From Epiperipatus broadwayi (taxonomy: Eukaryota > Onychophora > Udeonychophora > Euonychophora > Peripatidae): a DNA stretch of 64,000 nt. A program made the translations under genes and the position numbers. The stretch spans positions 4,296,501 through 4,360,500 of the forward strand of contig JAQFVV010000072.1 of assembly GCA_028023455.1 (NCBI GenBank), given 5' to 3'. Position 1 is the stretch's first letter; every line of letters starts with the position of its first letter. The notes below the pieces were generated by a model, which did no database searches, was not told the origin of the DNA, and worked only from the letters and a program-made list of their open reading frames with translations. This document shows positions 34,700 to 46,000 of this stretch, piece after piece.

Positions 34700-36200
34700 A
34701 GAAAAATTATATATTTAGAATAGTGTACTGTTTCTGCCTTTGCCCAAAATTTATTGAAATTATTTTTGACCCACACACGCTCTTGTAGGGCAAATTTGTA
34801 GTTTGCACGTTTAAGTGCTTCATAATCTTCAGATGGTAAATTTTTATCAAGCTTGGTCTGCAATCTACAACCTTGATATTTCTCTGCAAGTGATATCTTG
34901 ACTTCTTTCCAGGACCCAAATTTGGCTGGAAGCACCCTTGCACATGACTGACAGCTTGTACATTTTTTAATATACATTTTGATGTCAATTTTTTTTGACC
35001 ATAGACATTTTTATCTCAAGTTGACTGAACCAATCATGGCTGGTAAGGGGGTTTGTAGGGGCATAGCACTATAAACAATAGCAGTTTTACTATTTTACCA
35101 TTGTTGGTAGAAATTGGAGTGTGAATTACACCTTTGATTTTTATAACACTTCCATTGATATCCCGAGTTTTGAGATTAGTATGCATCAACTTTGGTGACT
35201 GTCTTATAAAAGCCATGATGGTTTTCCAATCACTCATGGAAATTAATGATACCCTGCTACTGCTGTCAATTTCCATCACTAGAGGTTTTTCCATAAATTT
35301 TTACAGTAATTTCAAATTTCTGTGATTGGTCAGTTGCCATATTATTAATTACAGCAAATTTCTCTTGCTTAAAATTTGTGTTAATACTTCTGTGGCTATT
35401 ATTTCTGTTACCATAGTCAAATCTCTTGTTTTTGATATTTTCTCCAAGTGTACCACTTTATTGCAGTGTTTACATTGATCATCTTTGTATAAGCACTTTC
35501 TAGCAATGTGATCAGTTTGCCACAATAAAAACACTTTATTTGATTTTTATTTCTATCACTAGTTCATCTTTGTTTGACTACCCTTCTCTTGGGTTTGTCA
35601 ACTTTATGAATTTCCATTTGATCACTGTCTCCTACTTTATTATCTACAAATTCTTTTTCTTGCTCTAAGACCAGTTCATGAGCTATACCACCTTTGATAG
35701 CTTCATTATAACCAATATCTTTATTGGCCAATAATTTCTGTCTAAGACTGTTACTACTCATTCCACATAATAATTGTTCAAGGAGTGCTTCCTCCAGAAA
35801 AGAGTCATAAATGCAGTTTTTTGTGAGGTCACGCAGGGCTGAGTCAATCTTGGATTTTCTCATTAATGTCTTGTCAGAAAGTTCTAAAATGGAATCTGGC
35901 GATGTGCCTAGACTGGCAAGGGTTAAAGTAATCAGACAAATGATCATTGACCTGATTGAATGTTAACTCCTCAGGAGTTTGGGGTTCACAGAGCCTGTTT
36001 TCTATTTGAATGATCCCTTTTCCAGTCACAAAGTCACTATTTTACATGTATCTTCAAACACTCTGATTATAATTAGGAATTTTTCTATCTGCTGGACATA
36101 CAGGGGCTACTCACTAGCCTATCTGATGTCAAATTCTGCTAATGCTGGTTGCACTTCAGTGAATTAGACAATTAGCAAAAAAAAAAATTTCCCTAAGCTA
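34700..36200 (-). pseudogene. Gypsy-like LTR retrotransposon gag-protease remnant
   Basis: Minus strand, 5' to 3': gag start PLYVQQIEKFLII near 36100, gag core (35564-35947) with LLEQLLCGMSSNSLRQKLL, then zinc knuckles around 35430-35534 (TDHIARKC, CKHCNKVVHLEK). The aspartic protease lies at 35034-35294 with MEIDSSSRVSLIS, where the expected DSG active site reads DSS. Directly downstream (34707-34988) is ERVWVKNNFNKFWAKAE, which looks like the integrase C-terminal module. Reverse transcriptase, RNase H and the integrase core are absent, so a large internal deletion is inferred. No LTR pair was found. Gag and protease assignments are firmer than the integrase one. Confidence 0.65.
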
Positions 36201-36656
36201 TTCACTCCAAAAATTTGACTAGTTTACTCTGACCTATTCAGCTGACAATGTGCTATTGTTATTGACTGCCAATTACACAATTTTCTATGGGTTTGTCTTA
36301 GAAACTGTGACTTATAAACAGTGACTGCACCAATTACTGTCAACTTACATGCAGGGTTCATGTATGACTGTAACTGCACCAATTGCTATGTCCACTGGCA
36401 CTCTATTGCCCTCTGGATTGCATAAAACAATTAATAAAAAGAAAGACTTAGAATATTATGGAAAAAATATGGCAAGAAATTAAAAGTAACATAGTTTTAT
36501 TTACAGAGGGTTATACTTGAAGATAATTAACTATTATCAATGTTATATGATATATATTATACACGTTATATACATACTCTATTGACATAACATTATGGGC
36601 CTAAATGCTTACAAAATAATATTATAATCAATACAACCTGTTTGTGAATCCTAAGT
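36201..36656. other. Possible LTR-side sequence, unassigned
   Basis: Somewhat less AT-rich than its surroundings. ACTGCACCAATTACTGTCAA (about 36327) and ACTGCACCAATTGCTATGTC (about 36382) form a short direct repeat. It could be the upstream end of the Gypsy element; no terminal repeat was identified. Confidence 0.3.
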
Positions 36657-36945
36657 TTACTTTGATATGTTTGGTGGTAAACTTCTTCGCAAGGCTGAAG
36701 GTGAAGGAGAAGTGATTAGAGCACCCATTGGATGACATGTCTGCATTTCTGGAGCTTCACCTCGCAATTGTTCAACTCTTTTTCTTCTACATGCACTCCT
36801 CAGTGTCGTATAATCTCTTCTGGTAGGCTATCCACTGCTATGGTTGTCCATGTCGAGTTCACATTCCAGTGCATATTTTCTGTATCTGTTCTCATTATCA
36901 TCATTTTGATCAGGAACTACATTCCATAGTTGCAGTGGCTTTCTT
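36657..36945 (-). pseudogene. Unrecognised coding-like segment with one internal stop
   Basis: About 95 codons on the minus strand read through with a single TAG, from KPLQLWNVVPDQNDDNEN to RSLPPNISK and a TAA. The composition (many R, S, P, E) and raised GC differ from the flanking noise. No domain recognised. It could be the C-terminal piece of a retroelement polyprotein or an old exon. Confidence 0.3.
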
Positions 36946-38098
36946 TACTTTAACTTAGATTTTTATCTTTGCTACTGATTACTTATGAGTATAACTAATC
37001 TTCATTCTCGAATTTACTATCTTTTAATTTATCTATTTAATTAACCTATAATACTTATTTTTAATGTATGTTCTCAGCATACACGCACATACATTTACTT
37101 TTACATATTATTATATGTTTTCACAAATATTTCTTTTATATATATATATAGCTACATACTTAACAGTATATAACAATATTTATTCAAAAATAATAATGAT
37201 GTAAAAAGCATTAAAACTGTATATCATACATGAATTCAAATAAGCTATAATCTATCCTTGAATGAAAATATATATTATTCATACAAAGAATCAACCAATT
37301 TTATGTATATGTGTCTCAATTTAAAAGTCTCTTGCACATACACACATATATATTAGAAAATGCATATAGTCCTTTTAAAAATAACTATTGTTCAGCAATT
37401 TAAGTGTCTTTAATGGACAAAATACTATTTCCATATGCAAATAACTTTTTAAAGTTGCAATTGAGTGCCTTATTGACATACACAATTTAAACTTTTACTT
37501 AACCATAATTCTGTTATTACTTCTCACTTGGGGTTTGGTTAATTTCAGTTAATTACCTTTCTTTGGTGACCAATTTTAACTGACAACAAATGCTTCTTTT
37601 TCCTATCACACCACTTTGACTGCATGGGAGTTTATTTCCTACTATGCTAATTTGTATGCAAATGCTTTTATTTGCATACAAATTTTATTCAATTCAATTT
37701 GCTATTGTGGTGTACTCTTTGCAGATTTTTTAGAGTAATTTTCAAGGGATATATTTTATAAGTGAAATAAGCTGTATGTATTTACAAAATTGAAAATCTG
37801 TATTTACACATATACGTTTTGTGCTTAGACGTTCCATTTCCCAACCCATGAACTACAATCCCCAAAAGTTCACAAATGTTCTGCTGGGGAAGGGAAAGGG
37901 ATTACCATGGTTGCATTGAGTTAATATAAATTTTTATAGAAAATTTTTAAAATTATTTATTCCAATATGACTACACTGCTATTATAATGGTGGGTTAAAG
38001 GTGTAATATATCTGTCATCATTAAAAATATTTATTCGCTGCTATCAAAAATAGCTCTGATGTGCCTACTCTTACTTTGCTGTTATTGTTAACCCACAG
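36946..38098. other. AT-rich sequence, mostly unassigned
   Basis: Holds a perfect 15-bp hairpin at 37649-37684, reported separately, and GAACTACAATCCCCA near 37850, which resembles a ZNF143-type motif but has no supporting context. Confidence 0.35.
37649..37684. repeat. Perfect hairpin with inverted octamers
   Basis: AATTTGTATGCAAAT and its exact complement are separated by GCTTTT. Each arm contains ATGCAAAT, the POU octamer. Function unknown. Confidence 0.7.
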
Positions 38099-38224
38099 AC
38101 TGAAGATTTATTTACAAAACAATCTCCAGTCAAAACAACTGTAGTAAATGAAAAGGAAATGGAAACAAAGGCATCACCATCAAAAGTATCTAGCCATTGT
38201 CAGAAGAAAATAGACTCAAAAAAG
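38099..38224 (+). CDS. Candidate internal exon of an unknown protein
   Basis: A 126-bp segment encodes 42 stop-free residues running from TEDLFTKQSPVKTT through METKASPSKVSSHC to IDSKK. It is preceded by a pyrimidine-rich stretch ending TTGTTAACCCACAG, a good 3' splice site, and followed by AAG-GTACCT, an acceptable if not ideal donor. The length is a multiple of three with phase 0 at both ends. The sequence is hydrophilic and Lys/Ser-rich, probably disordered, without a recognised domain. It matches none of the repeats here. If the donor is not used, translation ends at a TAA about five codons on. Evidence is splice-site shape and frame only. Confidence 0.4.
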
Positions 38225-38918
38225 GTACCTGTAACTTAAATCCGACCAGTAAGACATTTACATTTATATTTTTCTCTAATAAGTAATTACTTTTTTTTTT
38301 AAAAAAAGACTTTTATAATATTTCTGAATTAAAATTCTTTTAGTAAGGACTTAATCTTGAAAATTTCACTAAAATGTCTAAACATATTTTTCTGACATAT
38401 CAAACATAATTTATAAAAGACAATAGTAGTTAGTAATATATAACAGTTCCTTTATTTATCTTTAAGAAGGAAATATTTTTTGTTGTTGTTAGTTTACATT
38501 TTATTCATGCATGTGGGGAGGGGGTGAACAAAGTTAATAATGTGCATCTCCATTATTAAATCTATTTTTTTAAAAGAAAGAAAAAATCTCAGTAGTTTCT
38601 TTCCATAACTCTATATTAATAAATAATTGTATAAATGCTTTTAAATAAGTGTTGAATTGTCAAATGAACATATTATTTATAAATATTAAATCATTTCTCC
38701 CTTTTACTAGAGCTTCATGTTAATAAATCTTATGTTGATACTGGCATCCATAATATAAGATGTTTTAGATAGGAGTAATTGCTATTCAAACATAGTTTAA
38801 AAAATTTTAACCAAAATAAGGATTTTAAAGATAATCAGAGGATGTAGTTGTGGCTTCTATATATATATATTTATTGATTATTAGAGGCCATAATTTGACC
38901 AGTTTACAAAAAATATAT
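38225..38918. other. AT-rich sequence, nothing recognised
   Basis: If 38099-38224 is an exon this would be intron. No second exon found. Confidence 0.35.
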
Positions 38919-39433
38919 AAGTGCATATATATTTAAGACTATAACCTTAATACTATGTGCATTGAATGCTCAATTTCACACTAGAAGGGCCGATGCAACT
39001 CTTTAAGATTACAACTTTATAAAGATAACAGCAGCCACTCTGATCTTCAGCCTACTTTCTAATTATATAGGTGAATCTAAAGCATTTTGATTTGAGAGTG
39101 TGAAGCTGTTAAACTCTTCACTAATTAAGTCCACAATTTCTATTAAACACTAACATTCGCAAAATCTTCCGAAAGACAATGAGTTAGTGTTGAGATCTTG
39201 TATTTAGAAGATTTCATGAATGTTAGTATTAGTGAAGAGTTTAACAGTTTCACACTCTCAAATAAAAATGCTTTAGATTCGCCTATATAATTAGAAAGGT
39301 TGAAGAGTGGTCGCTATTATCTTTATAAAGTCATAATCTTGTGTGAAGATTTTCAGATGTCCCTCTAGTGGCAAATTGGACACTCAAGGTGCATAGTATT
39401 AAGGTTATAGCCTTAAATGTATATGTACTTATG
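38919..39433. repeat. Foldback, about 515 bp
   Basis: Arms of roughly 220-230 bp pair across a centre near 39130-39210. Matched blocks include ACCTTAATACTATG with CATAGTATTAAGGT and GTTAAACTCTTCACTAAT with its complement. Arms have diverged by substitutions and small indels. No protein or ribozyme core. Confidence 0.75.
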
Positions 39434-39854
39434 TGCTGACCATGCGTTAAATAAATTAATATTTAAAAAATATATAAGAGAATGTTAAATAACCCCAATT
39501 AGGAAACCTGATATACAACGGGGAACAATGGTTCAATATATTGTATCAGTTGCAAAGTTTGGCCACAAGAGTGGTTAAATGCTGGTTGCTTTTGGGGTAA
39601 CAGTTTTAATAAAAATAATAAAAAAGTGATAGATAAGTCAGTTAAAAAAAAAGAAAAAGATTTCATTTCATTGATTTAAAATTTACTTGTATTGTTTCTA
39701 AATTTAACATTCAGAGTTCAAAGTTTAAAATTCAATTATTCAAAGTTTGAAATTAAAATATGTTTAAAAAAATTCAAATTTTATTTTGTTAAAAATGTCA
39801 AGATTATATAAAAAAAATTTTTTAAATTAAATACTGCCTAATGCTATACTAGCA

Positions 39855-40100
39855 ATTAAAAATAAAATAGAAATTCATATAACACTACATTACTAACCCA
39901 AACAAAATTTTACTAAAATACTTAGATGTAGTTTTATCTATTAACAAATAAACCATCTCAAGTGAAATCCAACTAAAAAATACAAGATAGGTCTATTCGT
40001 TAATAGATGAAACTATGGTTATGTAAGAATTTTAGTAAAATTTTGTTTTGGCTCGTATTGTAATGTTACATGAATTTCTATTTTATTTTTAAAACATTTT
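39855..40100. repeat. Foldback, about 245 bp
   Basis: Left arm has AAATAGAAATTCATATAACA and ACAAAATTTTACTAAAAT. The right arm carries their complements (ATTTTAGTAAAATTTTGT, TGAATTTCTATTTTATTTT). Centre near 39950-39990. Confidence 0.65.
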
Positions 40101-40211
40101 TGTATTGTAGCAAATATTTTTTTGTTATTTTAAGTAATAAAACTAATTTTAAAAAATGATTACAAAGATAATAAATACAATTATTTTTTAAAACAATGGA
40201 CAGTTTGGGGG

Positions 40212-40700
40212 TTTGAATTCAGACTTTCACATGACCATCAACTATTCACACTATCTCATACTGCTGATACACTTGATCATACACATGTCAAAAAGATAAA
40301 CAGTCACCAAAATACATATTTTGTGCTAAACCAGAACTTGTCAGTTGGTCTAGATTATCATCTCCACACACATATACAATCAATGCTCAGCTTATATTAA
40401 GATAGGCAATCTTCATACTTTAATGGACAGGCTTTAGTCCACTCCACCCCACAACTCTTCAACCATTCTGCCTGTCCATTAAAATATGAAGATTGGCTAC
40501 CTTAATTTAAGCTGAGCATTGATTGTATATGTGTGTGGAGATGATAATCTGGACCAACTGATGAGTGCTGGTTTAGAATGAAATATGCATATTGATGATT
40601 GTTTATCATTTCAACATGTGTATCAGCAGTGTGAGATAGTATGGATAGTTGAGGGTCATGTAAAAGTCAGTTCAACCCCCCCTATATATTACATATTGGA
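40212..40700. repeat. Family B full foldback with two ribozyme relics
   Basis: Two arms of about 225 bp face each other around 40435-40475. Each arm carries a family B core. The plus-strand core (CTGATGA 40558-40564, GAAA 40580-40583) is nearly intact, but stem II reads AGAAT and stem III/stem I are altered. The minus-strand core has CTGACAA, losing G8. Activity is doubtful in both. Confidence 0.7.
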
Positions 40701-41754
40701 GTGCAGGTGTGAAAAAGCCTGTATTGTAGAAAAAATCATATATTAAAATTTTTATTAAAATCTTACACTCGTTCCTGAATTTTCTTTCTTTTCTTTGTGT
40801 AACAATCATCTGTGTGCAAAAACTTCAAGTTTAATTTTTTATTTAGCAGCCAAGTTATGAATATGCATGGTGGCTAAATCCACTATATATGTACCATTTA
40901 TCCTGGATAGAATATAGTCTGGATTAATTATCCATTCAAAACCTGATATGGGATCAAATTTGAACTGTTATTTCTGAATTGTGTTTAACCTATATTAAAA
41001 ATTATGCATACAGATAATGTTAAATGAAAGTTATCTCTCATGAAATATTTGTATTTTTAGAGAGGTGAAGAAATATGACCGAAATAATTTAAAATATAAT
41101 GCAGCTAAAGAAATTGAAAAACTTAATCTTTTTAAATTTTCAAGAATGGATTCTATAGTGTCTAAAATTCTGGAATAGACTTCATTATATAAAAGCAAAT
41201 AAATGAAGGAAAATGAATAGGAATTCACAAATGTTAACCTTAATAAAAATGGGATTTTTAACTTGAAACTGATAAAACTTTTAATATTAAAAATGTGACC
41301 ACCTGAAGGATGGTAATATTTATAACAATTTTATTTATGTATTTATTATTTATTTACATTTTCTAAATTAATGTAATAGTGTCTTAATATTTTATATATG
41401 TCTTAATGTATAGCATCATGTTTACTAAAATACAATAGGCTAGTTTAATCAATGAATATTATTACATAGTAAACATTTTTTGTTATTTATTAATCTAACC
41501 TTCTGTCTCTCTTCTCATAAATTCTTACTACATAAATAATAAATTAAATTATGTAATGGCTTGTGAGATAAGAGTTCATAAATCTACCAAATTAGTCATG
41601 GTATGCTTTAATAATGCTGATGGTGTAAAATATTCTCCTATAGGTTTCCCAGTATTGAGTGGCACTCTGGTTTAAATCTAATATAAATTCTTAATCTACA
41701 GAGGATCTAATTTCCCTTAAGTTAATTAGGAGTGATTTACTGGTCTGAAAATAT
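40701..41754. other. AT-rich sequence, nothing recognised
   Basis: No gene or assigned repeat. Confidence 0.4.
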
Positions 41755-42590
41755 GACTGTATTAAACCATCAAACATCACATGATCACCATTCTTTATAC
41801 TTACACTAGCTGTTTTCACAGGGCAAAACTTTCCATACTGTAGCACCATTCAGTGCAAGACAGAATGATCAATGGATGCAGAATGTTTGTGCATAAAATC
41901 CCTATCTAGTGCCTATTCTTACAATATTCCCAGACTAGTTTCTAGTTTGTGGCTTTTATCAGTGAGAAGCCTTGGATCTGAGAGCAATGCATCTAGATCT
42001 TAGGATCTAATGCAATTTTCCAGCAGCTGCCTTTTAGTTTTTTAGCTAACTATAAAGCTTTGAGTCCAAAATGAAAACATTATGTTTTCAAGCTAAGTTC
42101 ATTAGCTTGTATAATCATGTAGAGTTTTACCTCTGTAAAAACAGATTGTGTAAGTTTAAAAAAATGGTAATCGTGTGATGTTTGATGGTTTAATGCCAAT
42201 CTTGCTCAATATGATTATGGAGACTGTGGTTATTAAATAACCAAAGACATCAAATAGTATGAATGCTAAACTGAGTTCAGATCTATAGATTACACAAGTT
42301 AATGAGCTTAATGTGAAAACATTATTGTGTTTTTGTATTTTAGATTCAAAGCTTTATAATTAGCTAAAAAAGTAAAAGATGGCTAATAGAGACTTGCATT
42401 AGCTTTCAGATCCAACTCATCTCACTGATGAAGCCACAAGCTAGGAACTAATCTGGAGATACTGGATGAGTAGACCCTAGGTAGGGATTTTATGTACAAT
42501 CATTCTGGCATCCATTGATTACTCTGGCTTGCATTGAGTGGCGCTACTGTATAAAGAGTTTTGCCTCTGTGAAAGGTGACTGTAGTCTGA
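41755..42590. repeat. Two family A elements in inverted order
   Basis: The first unit (about 41762-42193) has matching inverted termini: TTAAACCATCAAACATCACA at the left and its near complement TGTGATGTTTGATGGTTTAA at the right. It carries a minus-strand core CTGATAA (G8 lost, about 41958-41964). A second, plus-strand half unit (about 42280-42570) has CTGATGA at 42433-42439 but GGAA instead of GAAA and TAATC instead of TAGTC. Both ribozymes look dead. The pair forms an 800-bp imperfect palindrome. Confidence 0.65.
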
Positions 42591-42758
42591 CCAATTAATA
42601 TGATTAAATTAAATTATATTTTTTCTCCTAACTCGTTTTAACTCTGTTATTTGGATTTAGATGTGAAATCTCATCTTTTATTATTAGGCATTAAGTTTTC
42701 ATATCCATAGGATTATTATGATTTGTGCTTAACTTTGGTATCCCTCTTTTATTTTCAA

Positions 42759-42802
42759 ATATCAGGATTGTTATTATATATATATAATAACAATCCTGAT
42801 AT
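42759..42802. repeat. Perfect 44-bp palindrome without spacer
   Basis: ATATCAGGATTGTTATTATA extends to TA at 42780, and the next 22 bases are its exact complement. It would form a cruciform. Confidence 0.85.
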
Positions 42803-43159
42803 ACATATATCACAGTTAAATATTATTGAGATAACTGTCAATTCAAATATTGGATTAGTGAGATTCTGTTAATCCAAACATCTATTATGCAAAAACTTCT
42901 TACATACAAACAAAATTTTGAAGGTTATATTTGATTTTTATAATAAGAATATTATTTTACACACGCGTATCATAATTTTTTTTAAAAATTTAGTAAATAC
43001 TTTTAAATTAATGACTAATTGCAAGGGTTTTTCTTTTTTTTAAATGTTAGCAGAGTTTGGATTTACATTAAAAAGATAAAAGTTCTATTCTTGAAATCTG
43101 AAATATTTATAAATCTTAAAAGACCCGGAACTAGGGATTTTGGTTTAATAATATTTTAC

Positions 43160-44860
43160 CTATATGATGATGATAATAATAAGAATAATAATAGTTCAAT
43201 TCATTTATTTAAGTGCCAAACAAAAGCATATAGCCAATTACAGTTAACACATTAAAAACAAAAAAATAAATAAAAGGGATAAACATAATGTACATAACAT
43301 AATAACAAAAAGTAACAATCCAATGGCATTTAAATTTAATAATATTACAAAATTGTTTATAATCTAAATTGAAGTGATTCATATTATTACAAATCTGATT
43401 GTATAAAGATTATAGCCTAAATAAATCAGAAAATTTAAGGACACTGGAATGACAAGCTTTAATATAACAAACAGAAGCCGACTGAGTATCATGCACATGA
43501 GATCTAATTATAATAGTAGAAATTGTGTCAGATAGAATAACTATTTTATTAACAATTTTATAAAGATATTTAAGGTCTCTATATTTTTCTCTAGAAGAAA
43601 GATGAGAAACATATTTGGAAAAATTATTAGACTCTGATTGTAATAAATTACATTCTTGCTTAGAGCTAGGATTCCAAATGATTGAACAATATTCAATGAT
43701 GGGAAGAACCAATGACAAAAATAATTTGAATTTTGCATCATTACTGAAATGATAACCCTATCTTAGAATGGCACCTATAATTTTTAAAGTCTCACCAATA
43801 ATCATTTCCAAATGAGGAAGAGAGGATTCATTGCTAGAAAACATAACTCCCAAATCTTGTTGGGATTCAACAGAATTTATGAAAGTTAATAAAATAAAAA
43901 AATTTTAAAACTTCAGATTTTCTAGAGTATGAGACTAAGGAACATTTACTGAAATTAACAGTCATATTATTTAGATCATACCAAGCACTAAAATTATCTA
44001 TATCCTTTGGAAGAATAGTGCAACCAATCACTTATGTGATTCTTTTAAAGATTTTACAGTCATCAGCATAGCACAAAAGATAAGAAGATTTTAAACAATC
44101 CTTAAGGTCATTCATATAAATGTTAAAGAGCATGGGTGCTAAAATACTACCTGAGGAACTCCCAAATTACATTCAAAATTAGATGAAATATTATTATTAA
44201 ATTTGATATATGCTGTATGACCATGAAGAAAGGAATGCTGTGGTCTACTTTATCAAAAGCGTTGGAGAAATCAAAATAAATAACATCAAGCCTCTGCTGG
44301 TCCTCAATTGCATGTGCTATATGATTATAAATTGTTAGCAAATTAATTTCTACAGATCTATTAGGAATAAAACGATGCTGTGAAAAAGAAATGAGTTTAC
44401 GAACATCTAAAATAGATTTATTGTAAACACACCTCTCAAAAATTCTAGCAATAATATGTAAAACAGATATAGGTCTATAGCCATTCTAAAAATTTGAACC
44501 ATTTTGGAACATTTAAGAACTTTAGGAAAAACAATAATTAAGTGATAAATTAAAAATAAATGCAAAAGGTACTGCAATAAATTCAGCTAGATCTTTATAA
44601 ATAAATGACGGAATATCATTTCCTAAACTAGAATGAATTTTAAGTCACTTAATAACTATAACAACCATCCTTAGAAATATGATCAATCATCCAGTGATTA
44701 GTAGGAAAATTGGAAAATAATATGATTTTTGAAGATATTGTATCATGCGATGAATATACATCAGCAAAATGCTTGGAAAAGTCATTTGCACTTAAAGTGA
44801 AAACATGAATAGCTTGAAGCCTTTTCTTACCCAAATCAGACTTAAAGTGTTAAAGGAGTG
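43160..44860 (-). pseudogene. CR1/Jockey-like LINE, antisense, decayed
   Basis: Minus strand blocks in order: NDFSKHFADVYSSHDTISS (44649-44834), DVIYFDFSNAFDKVDHS (44147-44341, first catalytic Asp block), a GS--GSILAPMLFNIYMNDL-like segment in another frame near 44110-44150, then LLCYADDCKIFK near 44060 (catalytic YADD). The C-terminal LPIIEYCSIIWNPSSK lies at 43660-43715. The 3' end near 43160-43200 is GGCACTTAAATAAATGAAT followed by an ATT/ATC microsatellite, as in many of these elements. Frameshifts and stops throughout. No ORF1 found. Confidence 0.7.
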
Positions 44861-44924
44861 TTGATGAGTTTATAGTGAAATACTGCTATTACTATTACTA
44901 CTACTTCTTTTTCTTCTTCTTATA

Positions 44925-44997
44925 ATAATAATAATGATGATGATGATAATAATAATAATAATAATAACAGTAATAATAATAATGATGATGATGATGT
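44925..44997. repeat. AAT/GAT trinucleotide microsatellite
   Basis: Runs of ATAATA and GATGAT with one ACAGT interruption, between the LINE remnant and a SINE. Confidence 0.85.
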
Positions 44998-44999
44998 TT

Positions 45000-45150
45000 C
45001 TGTTGTTTAAAGCAGTACTAGAATTGTGGACTTTGGATTCAAAGTCCAGGGTTGATGACCCAACTCTGTTATTTCCAATATTGAAACTTTTTATGAACTT
45101 TTGAATAATAATCATTTGATTATTTATTATTATGGTGATAATATATTTAT
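45000..45150 (+). repeat. tRNA-derived SINE (family S), sense
   Basis: GCAGTACTAGAATTGTGG, ACTTTGGATTCAAAGTCC (anticodon-arm-like hairpin) and AGGGTTGATGACCC (T-arm-like) precede TTTTTATGAACTTTTGAATA and an AT-rich tail. Best-folded tRNA-like head of the family in this window. Confidence 0.55.
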
Positions 45151-45169
45151 AAAATCTATAACAAATCAC

Positions 45170-46000
45170 ATACTTTCAGTTAATTTCTTAATTTTCTTCA
45201 AGTGAAACTCACTTAAATTAAAATATAATGGAAGTAAATGACATAAAGTCACATCTTAAGACTCCCAAATTTTAGTATTAGGAAGTTGTCAATTGATTAT
45301 TAATATTCTATTTTATTTACAATTGCCTTTTAAATTTTTCTTTTATTATGGTTTCTCTCCTCATGAGGAATCTTAGCATCTTCAAGATCAAAATTGAAGA
45401 TAAATTCACATTTTTTAATGATCAAAGAAATAGTTAATCATTATTACTCATATTTTTTTTTTAATGTGTCAAAGCGTTAGCGGGAAGCGAACCCTGGGAC
45501 AACTGCTTGTAAGGCAGCTGTGCTAACCACTTGGCCACCAATGCTTGACTATTTATTGATGCTCTTTTAAACTTTTCTCAAGACTACACCTTAATCCTAC
45601 GTACGAAGTCATTCACTTACATAAAATTTGATATTATTTTTGTGTTTGAAAAGTCTAATATTTTTCGAATTATTTACCAGTCTGTTAATATTATGTGGAA
45701 CACAAAATGAAACAGTAAATAAATGTTTATATATATTTAAATAAAACTAGCTTGAGCATTTGATATATATGAAACAGAAATTCATTTTTTATCATTAACT
45801 TTAAGCTCCTTTAAAGTAGTATATTTCCTTTTAAATTGACATAAAGTGCAATAAATTTGTTTAACATTATAACCAACTTCAATCATAACAGATATTTTAT
45901 TTTATTTACAACAATAATTTTAAATATATATTTTCAAATTTACTGTTCACTATTAATCTTATTTTTCTGACAATTTTATTCATTTATTTGAAGTAAATAA
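45170..46000 (-). pseudogene. Penelope-like element remnant, second copy
   Basis: Matches the antisense frame at 62740-63430 along its length: shared blocks include AATTTCTTAA near the end, TTTTTCTTTTATTATGGTTT with CTC-TCATGA-GAAT after it, and TTAACTTTAAGCTCCTTTAAA further on. The coding frame is destroyed. A tRNA-Gly-like repeat interrupts it at 45466-45549. Confidence 0.55.
45466..45549 (-). repeat. tRNA-like repeat, anticodon loop TAC, inside Penelope remnant
   Basis: Minus strand GCATTGGTGGCCAAGTGGTT, anticodon arm GCTGC-CTTACAA-GCAGT, T arm-like GGGTTCGCTTCCC. Compared with the copy at 1539 the anticodon changes from TCC to TAC while the arms stay glycine-like. Flanks AGTCAAGC and GCTTTGAC form an inverted repeat that extends the acceptor stem. 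It is inserted in sequence that is continuous in the homologous copy at 63 kb. Confidence 0.65.

Noticed and set aside
37845-37875. ZNF143-type promoter motif (ACTACAATCCCCA)
   Set aside because: Single partial match without a transcription start, CpG enrichment or second site.
44870-45169. Isoleucine-rich 99-codon frame
   Set aside because: Reads through an ATT/ATC microsatellite and a SINE on the wrong strand.
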